DNA from: Allomyces macrogynus ATCC 38327
Lineage: Eukaryota; Blastocladiomycota; Blastocladiomycetes; Blastocladiales; Blastocladiaceae
Assembly: GCA_000151295.1 (NCBI GenBank)
Contig: GG745348.1
Span: forward strand, 567,986-585,297
Reading direction: 5' to 3'
Length of the DNA: 17,312 bases
Below the pieces are notes generated by a model that made no database searches, had not been told where the DNA came from, and worked only from the letters and a program-made list of their open reading frames with translations. The stretch's first letter is position 1; each line of letters starts with the position of its first letter. This document shows positions 1 through 8,715 of this stretch, in pieces. The position numbers and the translations under genes are program-made.

Positions 1-375
1 CGCCCTTGGACCAGGCACTCGCGACGGATTTGCTGCTGCCGCCGCTTCACGACGCCGACGCCGCTCACACGACCGCGGCTGCCGCCTCCACCAACCACCA
101 CCAACGTACGGAGCCCTCGAGCAAGCCGCATTGGACCGCGGACGCGGGCGCGAGCATGACCGCGTCCTTCTCCACCACCTGGGCATGCTCTCGGCGTGGT
201 GCAGCGGCGCGCACATGACGGGAAGCAGCAGACTGACCCGAAGGTCTCCACTGGCAACATGCAGATCGTGAAGTCGGGCGACCCGGCCCAGCGTCGCACC
301 CCGGGTCGTGTGCGTTTCAGCCGCGACAATCCTCACGCGACGACCTACCGCGTGCGTTACCGCGAGGACCAATAG
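1..375 (+). CDS. 3' end of an unrecognised gene (partial, frame broken)
   Basis: The left edge cuts into a gene whose last part reads in the frame that stops at TAG 373-375. Its final residues are rich in Arg and Thr and include GRVRFSRDNPHATTYRVRY. The codons are strongly G/C-ending, like the other genes here. This frame is closed upstream by a TGA near 157. In 1 to about 230 the +1-shifted frame is open and also looks coding, with a helix-like stretch ALDRGRGREHDRVLLHHLGM. No GT...AG pair of normal length joins the two, so a single-base error near 215-235 is the simplest explanation. I do not recognise the protein family. The strand and the stop are reasonably supported; the N-terminal part is not. 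Confidence 0.4.
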
Positions 376-738
376 GCGCTCTGCTTCACGCGCAGTGTGA
401 TTTGCTGCTGCCGGTCCTTGTTTTCGCCAAGTGACGGAGAAGTGACCCGACCAACGTTCGCCTCCAACCAAGTCGTGCTTGTCTGCGTGCGCCTGCTCGC
501 CGCCGATCCCGCCGTCGGTCGCGCGCGCCCCTGTTCCCCGCAACTTGCTGCATTGCTTGCTCTCGGCCCGCGTCGCCGCCAACGACAGATACAAGACGCG
601 GTCGCCCGCACGCGCGCATCGCATCGCTACGTCGCGTCTACTGCATCCGTTCCGCTTCGCCGCAGCCCCCGTGTCCTCGCTCAGCACACCCGCGTTTTTG
701 TCCGACCCTTTTCTGACCCGCTTGCAACTTGCTCGACC
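376..738 (+). promoter_or_regulatory. Intergenic promoter and 5' leader of the MADS-box gene
   Basis: This stretch separates the upstream stop from the MADS-box ATG. It contains no ATG in any plus-strand frame, so a scanning ribosome would first meet ATG 739, which settles the start. The MADS frame happens to be open through the whole stretch, but the translation has no conserved motif. I see no clear TATA box or intron. Confidence 0.5.
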
Positions 739-2895
739 ATGACCATGGCCTCGCTCTCTGCAAGTCTGAGCGCGTCGCCGTCGGGCTCCCCCGCGTCGTT
801 TGCAACTGCAACCGTTCCCGGCTACCCGTTTGGCGCTGCCGTCCCTGCCTCGATGCCGCCCAGCGTTGCAGCGTCCACGACAAGCACGGCCTCGGCGAGC
901 CCGAGCGTCTACGCTGACGGTGGTGGTGGCAACTCCGGAACCGGTAATGCGGCCAACACGTCGACGACCAGCGCATCCGGCACGCGCCCGCGCGCCGCGC
1001 GCACCAAGAGCACGCCGATTGCCGACGACAAGACGCGTCGTGCCACGTTCCTGAAGCGCAAGCAAGGTCTCTTCAAAAAGGCCATGGAACTCGCGACTTT
1101 GTGCCAGTGCGAGATCGCCGTGGTTGTGTTCGACCACCAGGACCGGCTGCACCACTTCACGTCGACCGACCACATTGACGACCTGCTTTTGCGGTTCGCC
1201 AACCATATGCGCCCGCCGCTTGACGTCAAGAGCGCCAAGGATTACGCCAAGACGACCATTGCAGCGTCCGTGCGCGGGACGAGCACGACGGGCACGCCGC
1301 TCGCTCTGCCGGAACCTGCGCTCGACCCGCCGGCATTCCTTGCGGCCGCTGCGGGCGGCGTCGACGAGGAAGACGACGACATGGACGGCAACGACGACGT
1401 GCACCTCGACACCTACGCGCGCGCAGCACTCGCCGCCATGCCGACCGCTACTGGCCCACTGATCCCGCCGCCGAGCCCGCTCGCGCTGCTCGGAGCCAAG
1501 CCACCCGTCCCGCTCGGTCCGCCACGCACGGTTCCGGCACGCTCAACCGGGCGTACGCCGCGAATGCGTGCGGCCAACCCGCCAACCTATCGCGGGAACG
1601 CAGCACCGGCGTCGCCGGCCATGCCGATCACATCGCCCATGTACCCCACGCAGCACGCGCCGCTGACTGCGCCGTCGCCAATGGTTCTTCCAGCGTACGC
1701 GCCGTCGCCGTACGCGCACGCGACGGCACGGTCCATGGATATGTTGTCGCTCGCGTCGCCGCAGCTCGCGCCGGCGGCGGTGCGTGGTGTACGCGCTGCG
1801 CGCGCGGCGATGGCGACGCTTGTTGAGGAGCCGCACGACCCGGCGTCCAAGAAACGGAAGCTTGGGGATACGCTGGCGGTGCCGTCGGGCGATATGATGG
1901 CCGCCGCGGCTGCGGCTGCGGGAATGCATCAGTACCATGGGCATCAGCAGCAGCAGTGGGCGCCGTCGCCCATGTTCACACCGAGCCTTCTTGCAGCCAC
2001 CGCGGCCATGACCCCGGCCCACGTCCCGATGACCCCGCTCGGCCTGGTCCCGGAAATCATGCTGACCGACGTGTCGACCCCCGCCATGAACCCGTACAAC
2101 GCGACCGCCGTGGCCGCCATGGCCGCTGCGGGTTATTTCCCGGACATGTCGATGATGGCTGCCGCTGCCGTGGCCGCGGCGACCTCGGCCATGTCCCCAA
2201 TGGCCATGGCCGCGACACCCGGCACGGGCGTATTCCAGCCGGCGCCGCCGCCACAGCATAACGCGCAGGACGCGGTGATGGCGGATTTGAATTTGGCGGC
2301 GTGGTCGGCGGCGACGGCGGCCGCAACACCTCGTGCGGTCCCGACGGTGCCGAGCACGCTCCCGCCCGCGACCAAGCAGCTGCCGTCGGCGTTCCCGGAG
2401 ATTTCGTTGGTCGAGTACCAGCAGCAGCAGCAGTCGCAGTCTCAGCAGATGATGATGCCGCTCGGGAACGCGTCGGTTGCGAGTCTTGGAGGGGGTGGCG
2501 TGGGTGGTGGGAATGATGCGGCTGCGCTTGACGGGTCGGGTGCCGGCGGCGGTGGTGGAGGTGCGGGTGGGGGCGCGGGGATTTTCGACACGGCTGCGGC
2601 CGTGCTTGCCGCGTCGCAGCAGCAGCAACAGCAGCAGCAGCAGCAGCAGCAGTTGGCCGCGTCGCAGCAGCAACAGCACATCCAGCAGGGCGGGGCGCTC
2701 GTGGATTTTAGTTGGTCGGAGCTGTTCACGTTTGCAGCGGAAGGGTCGATGCCGCCGATTGGCCTCGACAGCGACGACGCGATGGGCGAGGCAGGGGATG
2801 CCAATGCCAACATCCCGAGCTTACCGTCGCTCGCGGCCCTGGCTGCCGCGCGCAGGGCGGCCGAGTCCAGCAATGAGGAAGCCGGGTCGCGGTGA
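739..2895 (+). CDS. MADS-box transcription factor, MEF2/Rlm1-like (type II)
   Basis: An intronless 718-residue protein, presumably a nuclear sequence-specific transcription factor. The MADS domain is at about residues 86-153. It contains RRATFLKRKQGLFKKAMELA and then a CQCEIAVVVF strand, as in MEF2 and yeast Rlm1/Smp1; the following STDHIDDLLLRF matches the MEF2 STDMDKVLLKY region better than SRF. The first part of the domain is divergent: the GRKKIQITRI block of MEF2 is replaced by residues 85-94, with Pro93 at a normally basic position. A likely nuclear localisation signal KKRK lies at 371-374. The remainder is low-complexity Ala, Pro, Met, Gly and Gln sequence, including a 12-Gln run at 627-638, typical of activation regions. 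The start is the first ATG after the leader; a second ATG is at 745. Family assignment is firm; target genes and the Rlm1-type role (cell-wall or stress MAPK output) are inference. Confidence 0.9.
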   Translation: MTMASLSASLSASPSGSPASFATATVPGYPFGAAVPASMPPSVAASTTSTASASPSVYADGGGGNSGTGNAANTSTTSASGTRPRAARTKSTPIADDKTRRATFLKRKQGLFKKAMELATLCQCEIAVVVFDHQDRLHHFTSTDHIDDLLLRFANHMRPPLDVKSAKDYAKTTIAASVRGTSTTGTPLALPEPALDPPAFLAAAAGGVDEEDDDMDGNDDVHLDTYARAALAAMPTATGPLIPPPSPLALLGAKPPVPLGPPRTVPARSTGRTPRMRAANPPTYRGNAAPASPAMPITSPMYPTQHAPLTAPSPMVLPAYAPSPYAHATARSMDMLSLASPQLAPAAVRGVRAARAAMATLVEEPHDPASKKRKLGDTLAVPSGDMMAAAAAAAGMHQYHGHQQQQWAPSPMFTPSLLAATAAMTPAHVPMTPLGLVPEIMLTDVSTPAMNPYNATAVAAMAAAGYFPDMSMMAAAAVAAATSAMSPMAMAATPGTGVFQPAPPPQHNAQDAVMADLNLAAWSAATAAATPRAVPTVPSTLPPATKQLPSAFPEISLVEYQQQQQSQSQQMMMPLGNASVASLGGGGVGGGNDAAALDGSGAGGGGGGAGGGAGIFDTAAAVLAASQQQQQQQQQQQQLAASQQQQHIQQGGALVDFSWSELFTFAAEGSMPPIGLDSDDAMGEAGDANANIPSLPSLAALAAARRAAESSNEEAGSR
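2617..2679 (+). repeat. CAG/CAA poly-glutamine microsatellite with duplicated module
   Basis: Twelve glutamine codons (11 CAG, one CAA) at 2617-2652 are followed by Leu-Ala-Ala-Ser and another four Gln. The block GCCGCGTCGCAGCAG at 2608 recurs at 2656, so the second tract looks like a local duplication of the first. Shorter Gln runs lie at about 1948-1959 and 2419-2447. Such tracts commonly vary in length between alleles. Confidence 0.9.
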
Positions 2896-3190
2896 TCTTT
2901 GCAATTTGTTTTGTCAGTCTTTTTTTTGGTTCCCACATCGTCTGTTTGTGTTGCAATGGTTTTGTTGTTCATAGATTGCCTTTCTCCACCCCTTTCTGCT
3001 GCTGTACGAGCTTCACGACGACCGGCGTGACAGCAATCCAGACGAGAACTGAATCTGCTTCGTGATGTTCTCCAGACGATCAACGTTACAGAAATCAAAA
3101 CTAGAATTTTGAAATTGCCCCACAACACAACGACACTTCTCCTCGACACCGCACGGCGGCGCCGCTCCTCCTCCACCACACCTTATCCCT
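2896..3190. other. Convergent intergenic region (MADS / PHB1 3' ends)
   Basis: This stretch must hold the 3' untranslated regions and poly(A) sites of two converging genes. It is visibly less GC-rich than the flanks and has an 8-T run near 2919-2926. I see no canonical AATAAA on either strand and no gene. Confidence 0.6.
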
Positions 3191-4117
3191 CTAGACCGAC
3201 AGGTTGAGCAGCAACCCCGTGCCGTTCCCGCCCTGCGCACCCTGCTGTGCGGTCCCACCCGGCAAGTACGTGACATTGGGCGACTTGGCGAGCGTCTGCG
3301 CGATTTTGTGCGCGGCCTCAATCCGGCGGAACTCGACGAGCCCCGGGCCGGCCTGCTGGAGCGCATTCGAAATGACCTCGGCCGCCTGCGCGTTCCCCTC
3401 GGCGCGAATAATCGCAGCCTGCTTCTCCTGCTCGGCCTTTTCGACAATAAACTTGGCGCGCTCGGCCTCCTGCTGGGCAATCTGCTTCTGCTCGACGGCC
3501 GACGTGAACTCTCGGCCAAACGCCAAGTGCGTGATCGACACGTCGTCAAGCACAATGTTAAAGTCCTTGGCGCGCAGGTTCAACTCTTCGCGAATGCGTT
3601 CCGAGACGAGTTCGCGCTGCGTGATCAGTTCGGACGCGTCGAATTGCGCCACGACCGCCTTGAGCACTTCGTTCCCGATCGATGGCAGAACACGCTCGTC
3701 ATAGTCCGGGCCCAGCGTCTTGTGGATTTGCGGCAGTTGCGCGGTCTCAGGCTTGTAGAGCACGCGCAGCGTGAGCGAGACCATCTGCATGTCGCGCGAC
3801 CCCGTTGTCGTGGAAATGTTGCGCGGACGGAGCCGCACGTCGTACATGATCGCGCGCTGCAGCCACGGGACAAGGAAGTGCGTGCCTTCGCCCGTGACCT
3901 CGGGACGGACACCGGACATGCGGTCGAAGATGACGGCGCGCGTGCCGCCCTGGACTGGAAGGGGCAGCGCGGGTCCGGGTCAGCGCTGGGATTCGAAGAG
4001 GGGGACGGGCGAATCGCACGTCCACGCACCGTCGTACATGGCCGACTGCGCGAGCGACGTGGCCGCGCCGAGGCCGACGATCAAGGTCGTGAACCGGTCG
4101 AGGAGACGCGAGGCCAT
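3191..4117 (-). CDS. PHB1: Prohibitin 1 (mitochondrial inner-membrane scaffold)
   Basis: Two exons, 4117-4030 and 3954-3191, with an intron at 3955-4029 (donor GTGCGT, acceptor TTCCAG, phase 1), encode 283 residues; yeast Phb1 has 287. Residues 10-26 form the N-terminal hydrophobic anchor. The SPFH/band-7 domain follows, with [56 protein letters not shown] and the coiled-coil [20 protein letters not shown]. The Gly/Gln-rich end closing in LLLNLSV matches the yeast Phb1 tail, and [12 protein letters not shown] with SIGNEVLK separates it from Phb2. In other organisms Phb1 and Phb2 form a ring in the inner membrane that supports m-AAA protease, cristae and newly made membrane proteins. The PHB2 partner is not in the window. 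The splice restores the conserved [19 protein letters not shown] across the junction. Confidence 0.96.
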
Positions 4118-4448
4118 GGTGATGGGTGGTGGGTGCAGGTGCTTGGAGACGTGATCAGGGCCGGAAGAAGCGCGGATCCGGGTGGTGCGTGGTGCTGGTC
4201 CAAATTGCAGCGAGTTATACGCGCGGTCGTCGTGCTGGATGGCCGGGGCTGCTCGTCGTCGTGACGGTCGGTGGAGATGTTGACGGACTTGATTTGTACG
4301 AGACAGAGCCCACACCCAACAGCGATCGGTCAGCGCAAGGAAACGATCGACTTGGATCAGCGTGCGCTCGTCAGGTGACCAAAACAACACGAAAAACTGG
4401 CCGAATCGTACTTCTGGGAAATTATTCAAGCACACTAAAATCGCAAAA
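4118..4448 (-). promoter_or_regulatory. Intergenic region: PHB1 promoter and TFB1M 3' end
   Basis: The region lies between two head-to-tail minus-strand genes. An AATAAT at 4426-4421 (minus), 22 bases past the TFB1M stop, could be its poly(A) signal. The segment next to the PHB1 ATG is GC-rich and has no recognisable TATA box. I see no gene in it. Confidence 0.45.
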
Positions 4449-6036
4449 TCACGACCGCTCTTGCTCTGCACCGGTGGGCGGCGCGCTCTCCGTCGCGACC
4501 TCCTCTTGTGCGGCGGCGGCCGCTTGTGCGCGCGACTTGGCCGCCCGAACGTCGCGTCCTGCGCGCTTGGCCGCGCGCTCGTGAAGAGTCGGGAACGCGA
4601 CCGACGCCGCAGCGAGCCGGCAAAACTCGTCGGTTGTCAAGTCCTGTGCGCGCACGGCCGGATCAATCGCCGCGGCGTGCAGCATGTCCTCGACGCATTC
4701 GGCCGTGTAAAACGAGCTAGAAATCACCAACCACATCAGGTTCGCGTCCCCTGCATCGTCCGGAACATCAAGAGCAACGTACCCCAGACTATTCTTCACC
4801 GTCTTGCGCCGCTGCGCAAACGCACGCCGCGCAGTATCCTCAAGGACATCAAAAAAGGCGCGGCCCGTCTTGGCCGTCACCTCCGCGGCCTCGCGCGGCA
4901 GATGCGCGCGCGGGACCAAGTGCACGACTGCTGCGTCCACGTTGGGTTTCGGCACGAACGCCGTGCGTGGCACGTCCATGGACAAGTCCACGTCCGTGAA
5001 AACCTGCGCCATGACCGAGACACGCGACCGCGCAGCAGTCCCCGGTGGCGCCGTGAGCCGGTCGGCCACTTCTTTCTGGAACATGAGCGTCATGTCCGTC
5101 GGAGTGGCGACACCACCTTCGCGGGCAAAGAGGCCGGTGCGGTCGGCGGTGCCGCGGAGGAGCTGGAAGAGGAGCGGAGTTGCGATGTTGAAGGGCAAAT
5201 TGCCGACAACGTGGATCGGGTCGGTGGTTGCGGACCAGGTCGGGAAATGGGTTGAGGCGAACGTGAGAATATCGGTGCCGGAAACGGCGAGGGCGTCGCC
5301 GTGGAGGACGCGGAAACCGCCATCGGTCGCGTCGGTCAATTGCTGCGTGGGGTGCGACGGTTGAGGGGTGGGCTCGTGACCGGGTGGAGAGTCTTCGGAC
5401 GGGTGTGAAGCGTACGTTGAGCAAGGGTAGGAACCGCGAGTCCTTTTCAATGCCGATGATGCGGTTGCCGCGCGCCTTGATCAGGGACCTCGTGAGCAAT
5501 CCGGGACCTATATGTTGATGAACACACGTGTCGCTTAGCTTGACGTTCTTGGAACCTGTTTTCGAGTTCGGCAAGGGGCAAGATACGAACCAGGACCGAC
5601 TTCAATGACCAATGCATCGCTCAGGTCAGTGGGACGCCGTGCTGGCTGGACACGGTCGACGATACGATCTAAAATTATCCGTAACAAGGTCAGAAATCAG
5701 CTCTGGAAGCATTGCCGAATCATGATAACGGCAGGCACTGACCAGTGATGCGTTGGTCCAAGATGAAATTCTGCGACAGGTTCTGCTTGGCCACCAAACC
5801 ATAGGTTCTGTTTATTCATGCAACGGCGACGCAGTGTTGGGATCGTCAGCCCATGTCGCTGAGCACATCAAATTGTTCGTGCTTCGCGAGTTGATGCATT
5901 GGGATCGCGCAGCCTGAAAGCGCTTGGATCACAACGTCCTCGATCAGGCGCCGGGTCACTGGCAGGTGCTTGGGTGGAGAACTGACCGGAGAATATCAGA
6001 GACTTTGGGAAGCCTTGCGAGCGGGTTGGCAGCCAT
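4449..6036 (-). CDS. TFB1M: Mitochondrial rRNA adenine dimethyltransferase (TFB1M / KsgA family)
   Basis: Five exons on the minus strand: 6036-5987, 5807-5743, 5668-5591, 5507-5416 and 5342-4449. They encode 392 residues with all phases matching. The family makes N6-dimethyladenosines in the 3' helix of small-subunit rRNA using SAM. Residues 9-34 (LPKVSDILRTYGL, then NLSQNFILD) match the TFB1M N-terminus rather than cytosolic Dim1. SAM motif I is VIEVGPGPGLLTRSL (59-73), the acidic ribose-binding position is E85 in GIEKD, motif HGDAL is at 109-113, and catalytic NLPFN at 143-147. MFQKEVADRL, RSRVSVMAQVF, AFVPKPNVDAAVVHL and FAQRRKTVKNSL follow in family order. The tail after the core is Ala/Lys/Arg-rich and about 45 residues longer than in human TFB1M. 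The presequence is short, so mitochondrial targeting is inferred from homology. Intron 1 (5808-5986, 179 nt) is the longest intron here. All motif residues are intact, so it should be an active methyltransferase, unlike yeast Mtf1. Confidence 0.93.
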
Positions 6037-6099
6037 ATTTTGCAGCAAGTCGCAGCGGGTAACAGTGGTGGTTACTGCCGTTGCTTGACGTGATCAATT

Positions 6100-6105
6100 T
6101 TTATT
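6100..6105 (-). terminator. Candidate poly(A) signal for SAR1
   Basis: An AATAAA hexamer on the minus strand lies about 190 bases downstream of the SAR1 stop and 64 bases upstream of the TFB1M ATG. The 6037-6293 spacer around it is AT-richer than the genes and holds nothing else I can name. A 190-base 3' UTR is plausible but unproven. Confidence 0.3.
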
Positions 6106-6293
6106 CATGTCATACGAGACGCGAGAGGACGCGAGAGTGCTCGAACCTCGAGAGTGCTTTGCCAGATTCCTTTGGCTCGATTTGCGGCTCGACGAACTTG
6201 GCCCCAAAGCGACAAGAAAATCGTTGGACAAGGCAGCCAAATCAAAAAGATCAAAACGGCTTTTATCACTTTTGAACACTTCGCTAGCTCATT

Positions 6294-7132
6294 TCAAGCG
6301 TTCGAGAGGAAGGAAGAGAGCCAGCGGAACCCTTCGCCGTACCCTTGCTTGAGCACAATCGAGCACATGAAGACCTCAATGGGCCGCACGCCCTGCGTGA
6401 GCGAGGCGTTGCCCTTGCCTGTCGTCTGGTGGAGGCCGAGGTAGTAACGCAGCTCGTCCTCGGAAAGCGCGCCGGGCACGTCAATCTTGTTGCCGAGCAC
6501 GAGGAATGGCACGCGCGAGAGCTCCTCCATTTGCAGCAGGCCCTGGAGGATGAGCGGGGAAGCGTTATTGGGCAAATCAAGCCGGCCTAATACCACAATT
6601 CGCGTGAACGAACGTACGTCGAGCTCAGCCTTGGCCTCAGGAATCCGCTTGCGGTCGGCCGCGTCGACAATGAACACGATCGCGTCGACCTCGGGGAAGT
6701 AGTCTTTCCAAATGCGGCGCGCCTGGACGTGGCCGCCGAGGTCAAAGGTTGTGAGCTTGATGCCGCCAATCGCGAGTTCCTCCTTCGCTAGACAAAGTCG
6801 ACGCGCGAGAGATCAGCATGCTGAACAGGAACGTGGTCATGATCTCTGATCCATGACGCAAACGTACTCGGGTGCAACGTCGGCGACAACGTGGCGAGCC
6901 GATCGTTTTTCATCATGTGCAGCAGCGTCGTCTTTCCGGCATTGTCAAGGCCGAGGAACAAGATCTTGGCGTTCTTGTTGACGAGGCCTGGCGACGGGCG
7001 CGGCCCGTGTCAGTCAATTGTCGGCGCCAACGTTGTCTGTCGGGTTACGGTCAAGCTTGCAGGGGGCGGCGGTTGCTGCCGACACGGACCGAGCGACGCG
7101 AGAACGCTCCAAAACCAGTTGATGATGAACAT
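6294..7132 (-). CDS. SAR1: Sar1 small GTPase, COPII coat initiator
   Basis: Four minus-strand exons, 7132-7090, 6987-6868, 6787-6618 and 6542-6294, encode 193 residues, the usual Sar1 length. The introns (102, 80 and 75 nt) use GTCCGT, GTACGT and GTACGT donors. The N-terminus [15 protein letters not shown] is the amphipathic helix that inserts into ER membrane on GTP binding. The P-loop is GLDNAGKT (27-34), switch I region TLHPT (51-55), switch [12 protein letters not shown] (70-79) with catalytic-type His74, and the guanine-specificity motif NKID (129-132). TTGKG, VEVF-like IEVFMCSIV and the closing [12 protein letters not shown] are Sar1-specific and exclude Arf and Arl proteins. In the family, Sar1-GTP recruits Sec23/24 and Sec13/31 at ER exit sites, with Sec12 as exchange factor. 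Nothing looks damaged. It is transcribed away from FANCD2. Confidence 0.96.
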
Positions 7133-8415
7133 GGTGTTGGTGCTGCCAGTTGGGAATGCGGGTGCTGGGCAGTCCGAGCTTGAGAAGCACAGCGAGAATC
7201 GAGAGGGTGCGCAGCGTCGGCGTTGGCGTCGGCGAGTCGGGTGTCGCGGTCGGTGTCGGCCAGCGTTTGCGGCCGGCAGTCGACAGATCAGCAAAAGGTT
7301 GCCCAAACCGACGCGTGCGCGTGTCTCCCGCCCCCGAACCCCCACAGGTCACCTGCAAATGGGAGACACTCCTGGGGCGCGCTGCGCTGCACATGACCCG
7401 ACGCGGCCCAAACCGCCTTGGCCCTGGGCCTGGAGCCGTTCGAACTCACAACGTACGTAGGAATGTACTCAAATACGTGATCGACGCGCGATCAGACGAG
7501 CGCGGCCCACTCCACCATGGACGACACACTTTGGTGGCAAGCGCCGCGTCCGCGGCGACCGCGGCGACTGCGACGACCGCGACAGCCATGACCAGCGACT
7601 GCGACGCCTATGGTGTGCAACACAGCAGCATGCAGCACAGCGAGCTGCCCTCAAGAATGCACAGGACCGGGTCAATACGAGCAATGGTCAAAAGTGTGTG
7701 CTACGAACCAGGTCGCGCGTTGCGGCGTATGGTGCCATAACCCGGAATGTCAGAACTGGGATTGCGAGATCGTACGCTATGGTCCGGCCCGTGTGCAGCA
7801 CGAAATGCGTCTTTGATACATATCCTTGAGCCCTCTCCCTCGCTCTCCTCTCTCGTTCCATTCCTTACCCGCGCCCATACCTGGCTTTTTTCTCCTGTTT
7901 CTGCGGCGCGAGTGCCAATGTTGATCACGCCAACCAGTTATCGCAGATAATTTGTGCTAAGATCATCGATCTATTTGCTCTTGTTTCCCTCGAGTCAAGG
8001 GCGATTTGTGTGGTGCTGCTGGATCGAGTTCTGTTCCAGGCTCGTTGATCATTTGCACGTCGCTGCAGAGCATTGTGACCTGCGATGTGTGAGACGACAC
8101 AGAACTGACTTGATCAACGCTGACCATTCATTATAAATGATTGGAGGGGAGCGGCCAAACATGGAGAAGCGTCTTTGTGTCATCCACCATCCAACATACA
8201 AACACGGCAGCGACTGGCCACGATGCAACCGCGGCCCTAGAAACGCCCCTTAAGCAAGCTGAGCAAGGTACATACGGCTCGAAGGGTCGGAGGGGGAGGA
8301 TAAATCCATTTTGCTGAGCGTACATGCCAAAATTTGGCTGTCGTTGCCCTTTTCCTGCTCTCTTCTCAGCTTGTGCTGTTCCGAGGGCCAGTCCGTCCAA
8401 GACCCAACGAGTAAT

Positions 8416-8423
8416 GGCGCCAA
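8416..8423 (-). promoter_or_regulatory. E2F-like element upstream of FANCD2
   Basis: The minus strand reads TTGGCGCC, close to the E2F core TTTSSCGC, about 290 bases before the FANCD2 ATG. A GGGGCGG GC-box-like run follows directly on the plus strand (about 8427-8433). Animal FANCD2 is cell-cycle regulated and early-diverging fungi are reported to keep E2F. A short motif in GC-rich DNA is weak evidence. Confidence 0.2.
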
Positions 8424-8541
8424 GGGCGGGGCGGCTTGGACGTGTTGAGTCGGGCAAGCTGAGCGCCGCGTTCGTTGTTGGACGATGGTGCTGCTTGCAG
8501 GGCAACGAGTGAGTCGAAGGGATCAGTGGCCGTGCTCCACC

Positions 8542-8620
8542 ACGACCGACACGACCGACACGGTCCAGTTTAGACCAACACGACGACCACGACAAGACGC
8601 GACAAGGCGCGACACGACCG
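8542..8620 (+). repeat. Short degenerate tandem repeats (CGACCGACA and GACAAGACGC types)
   Basis: At 8542-8561 the 9-mer CGACCGACA occurs twice in tandem. At 8591-8620 a 10-mer appears as GACAAGACGC, GACAAGGCGC and a diverged GACACGACCG. Both lie in the FANCD2 5' leader, within 175 bases of its ATG. The frame stays open through them only because the repeats lack stops. Confidence 0.6.
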
Positions 8621-8715
8621 CAAGAACCACAGCGACTGCCCGCAACGAGCAAGAACTATCCGCCCCGTGGTGTTCGACGCCGTCTGCGCCGTCGCGACGC
8701 ACGCTGCCCGCCATC

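Larger units (their letters stand above)
7133..8715. other. Long divergent intergenic region between SAR1 and FANCD2
   Basis: About 1.6 kb with no gene I can defend. It must hold the SAR1 promoter (left) and FANCD2 promoter (right). It includes a CGCGGCGAC-type triplet-rich patch at about 7550-7590, a pyrimidine-rich stretch at 7828-7900 and an AT-richer core at about 7920-8150 with TTATAAAT at 8131-8138. A 68-codon Cys-rich frame at 7610-7816 is discussed under findings and not called as a gene. Codon endings in the open frames here lack the strong G/C bias of the real genes. Confidence 0.6.

Noticed and set aside
397..738. N-terminal extension of the MADS protein in the same open frame
   Set aside because: No ATG occurs in the stretch and its translation shows no conserved motif; the first ATG at 739 has a good context.
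1543..2679. Minus-strand open frame of 378 codons opposite the MADS gene
   Set aside because: It is the antisense of low-complexity Gln/Ala codons, giving long Leu and Arg runs and no family signature.
3308..4264. Plus-strand open frame of 318 codons across PHB1
   Set aside because: PHB1 on the other strand is unmistakable and its codon bias explains the open antisense frame.
7150..7740. Plus-strand open frame of 196 codons upstream of SAR1
   Set aside because: It reads Arg/Val/Gly repeats and overlaps the likely SAR1 leader; no conserved motif or codon bias.
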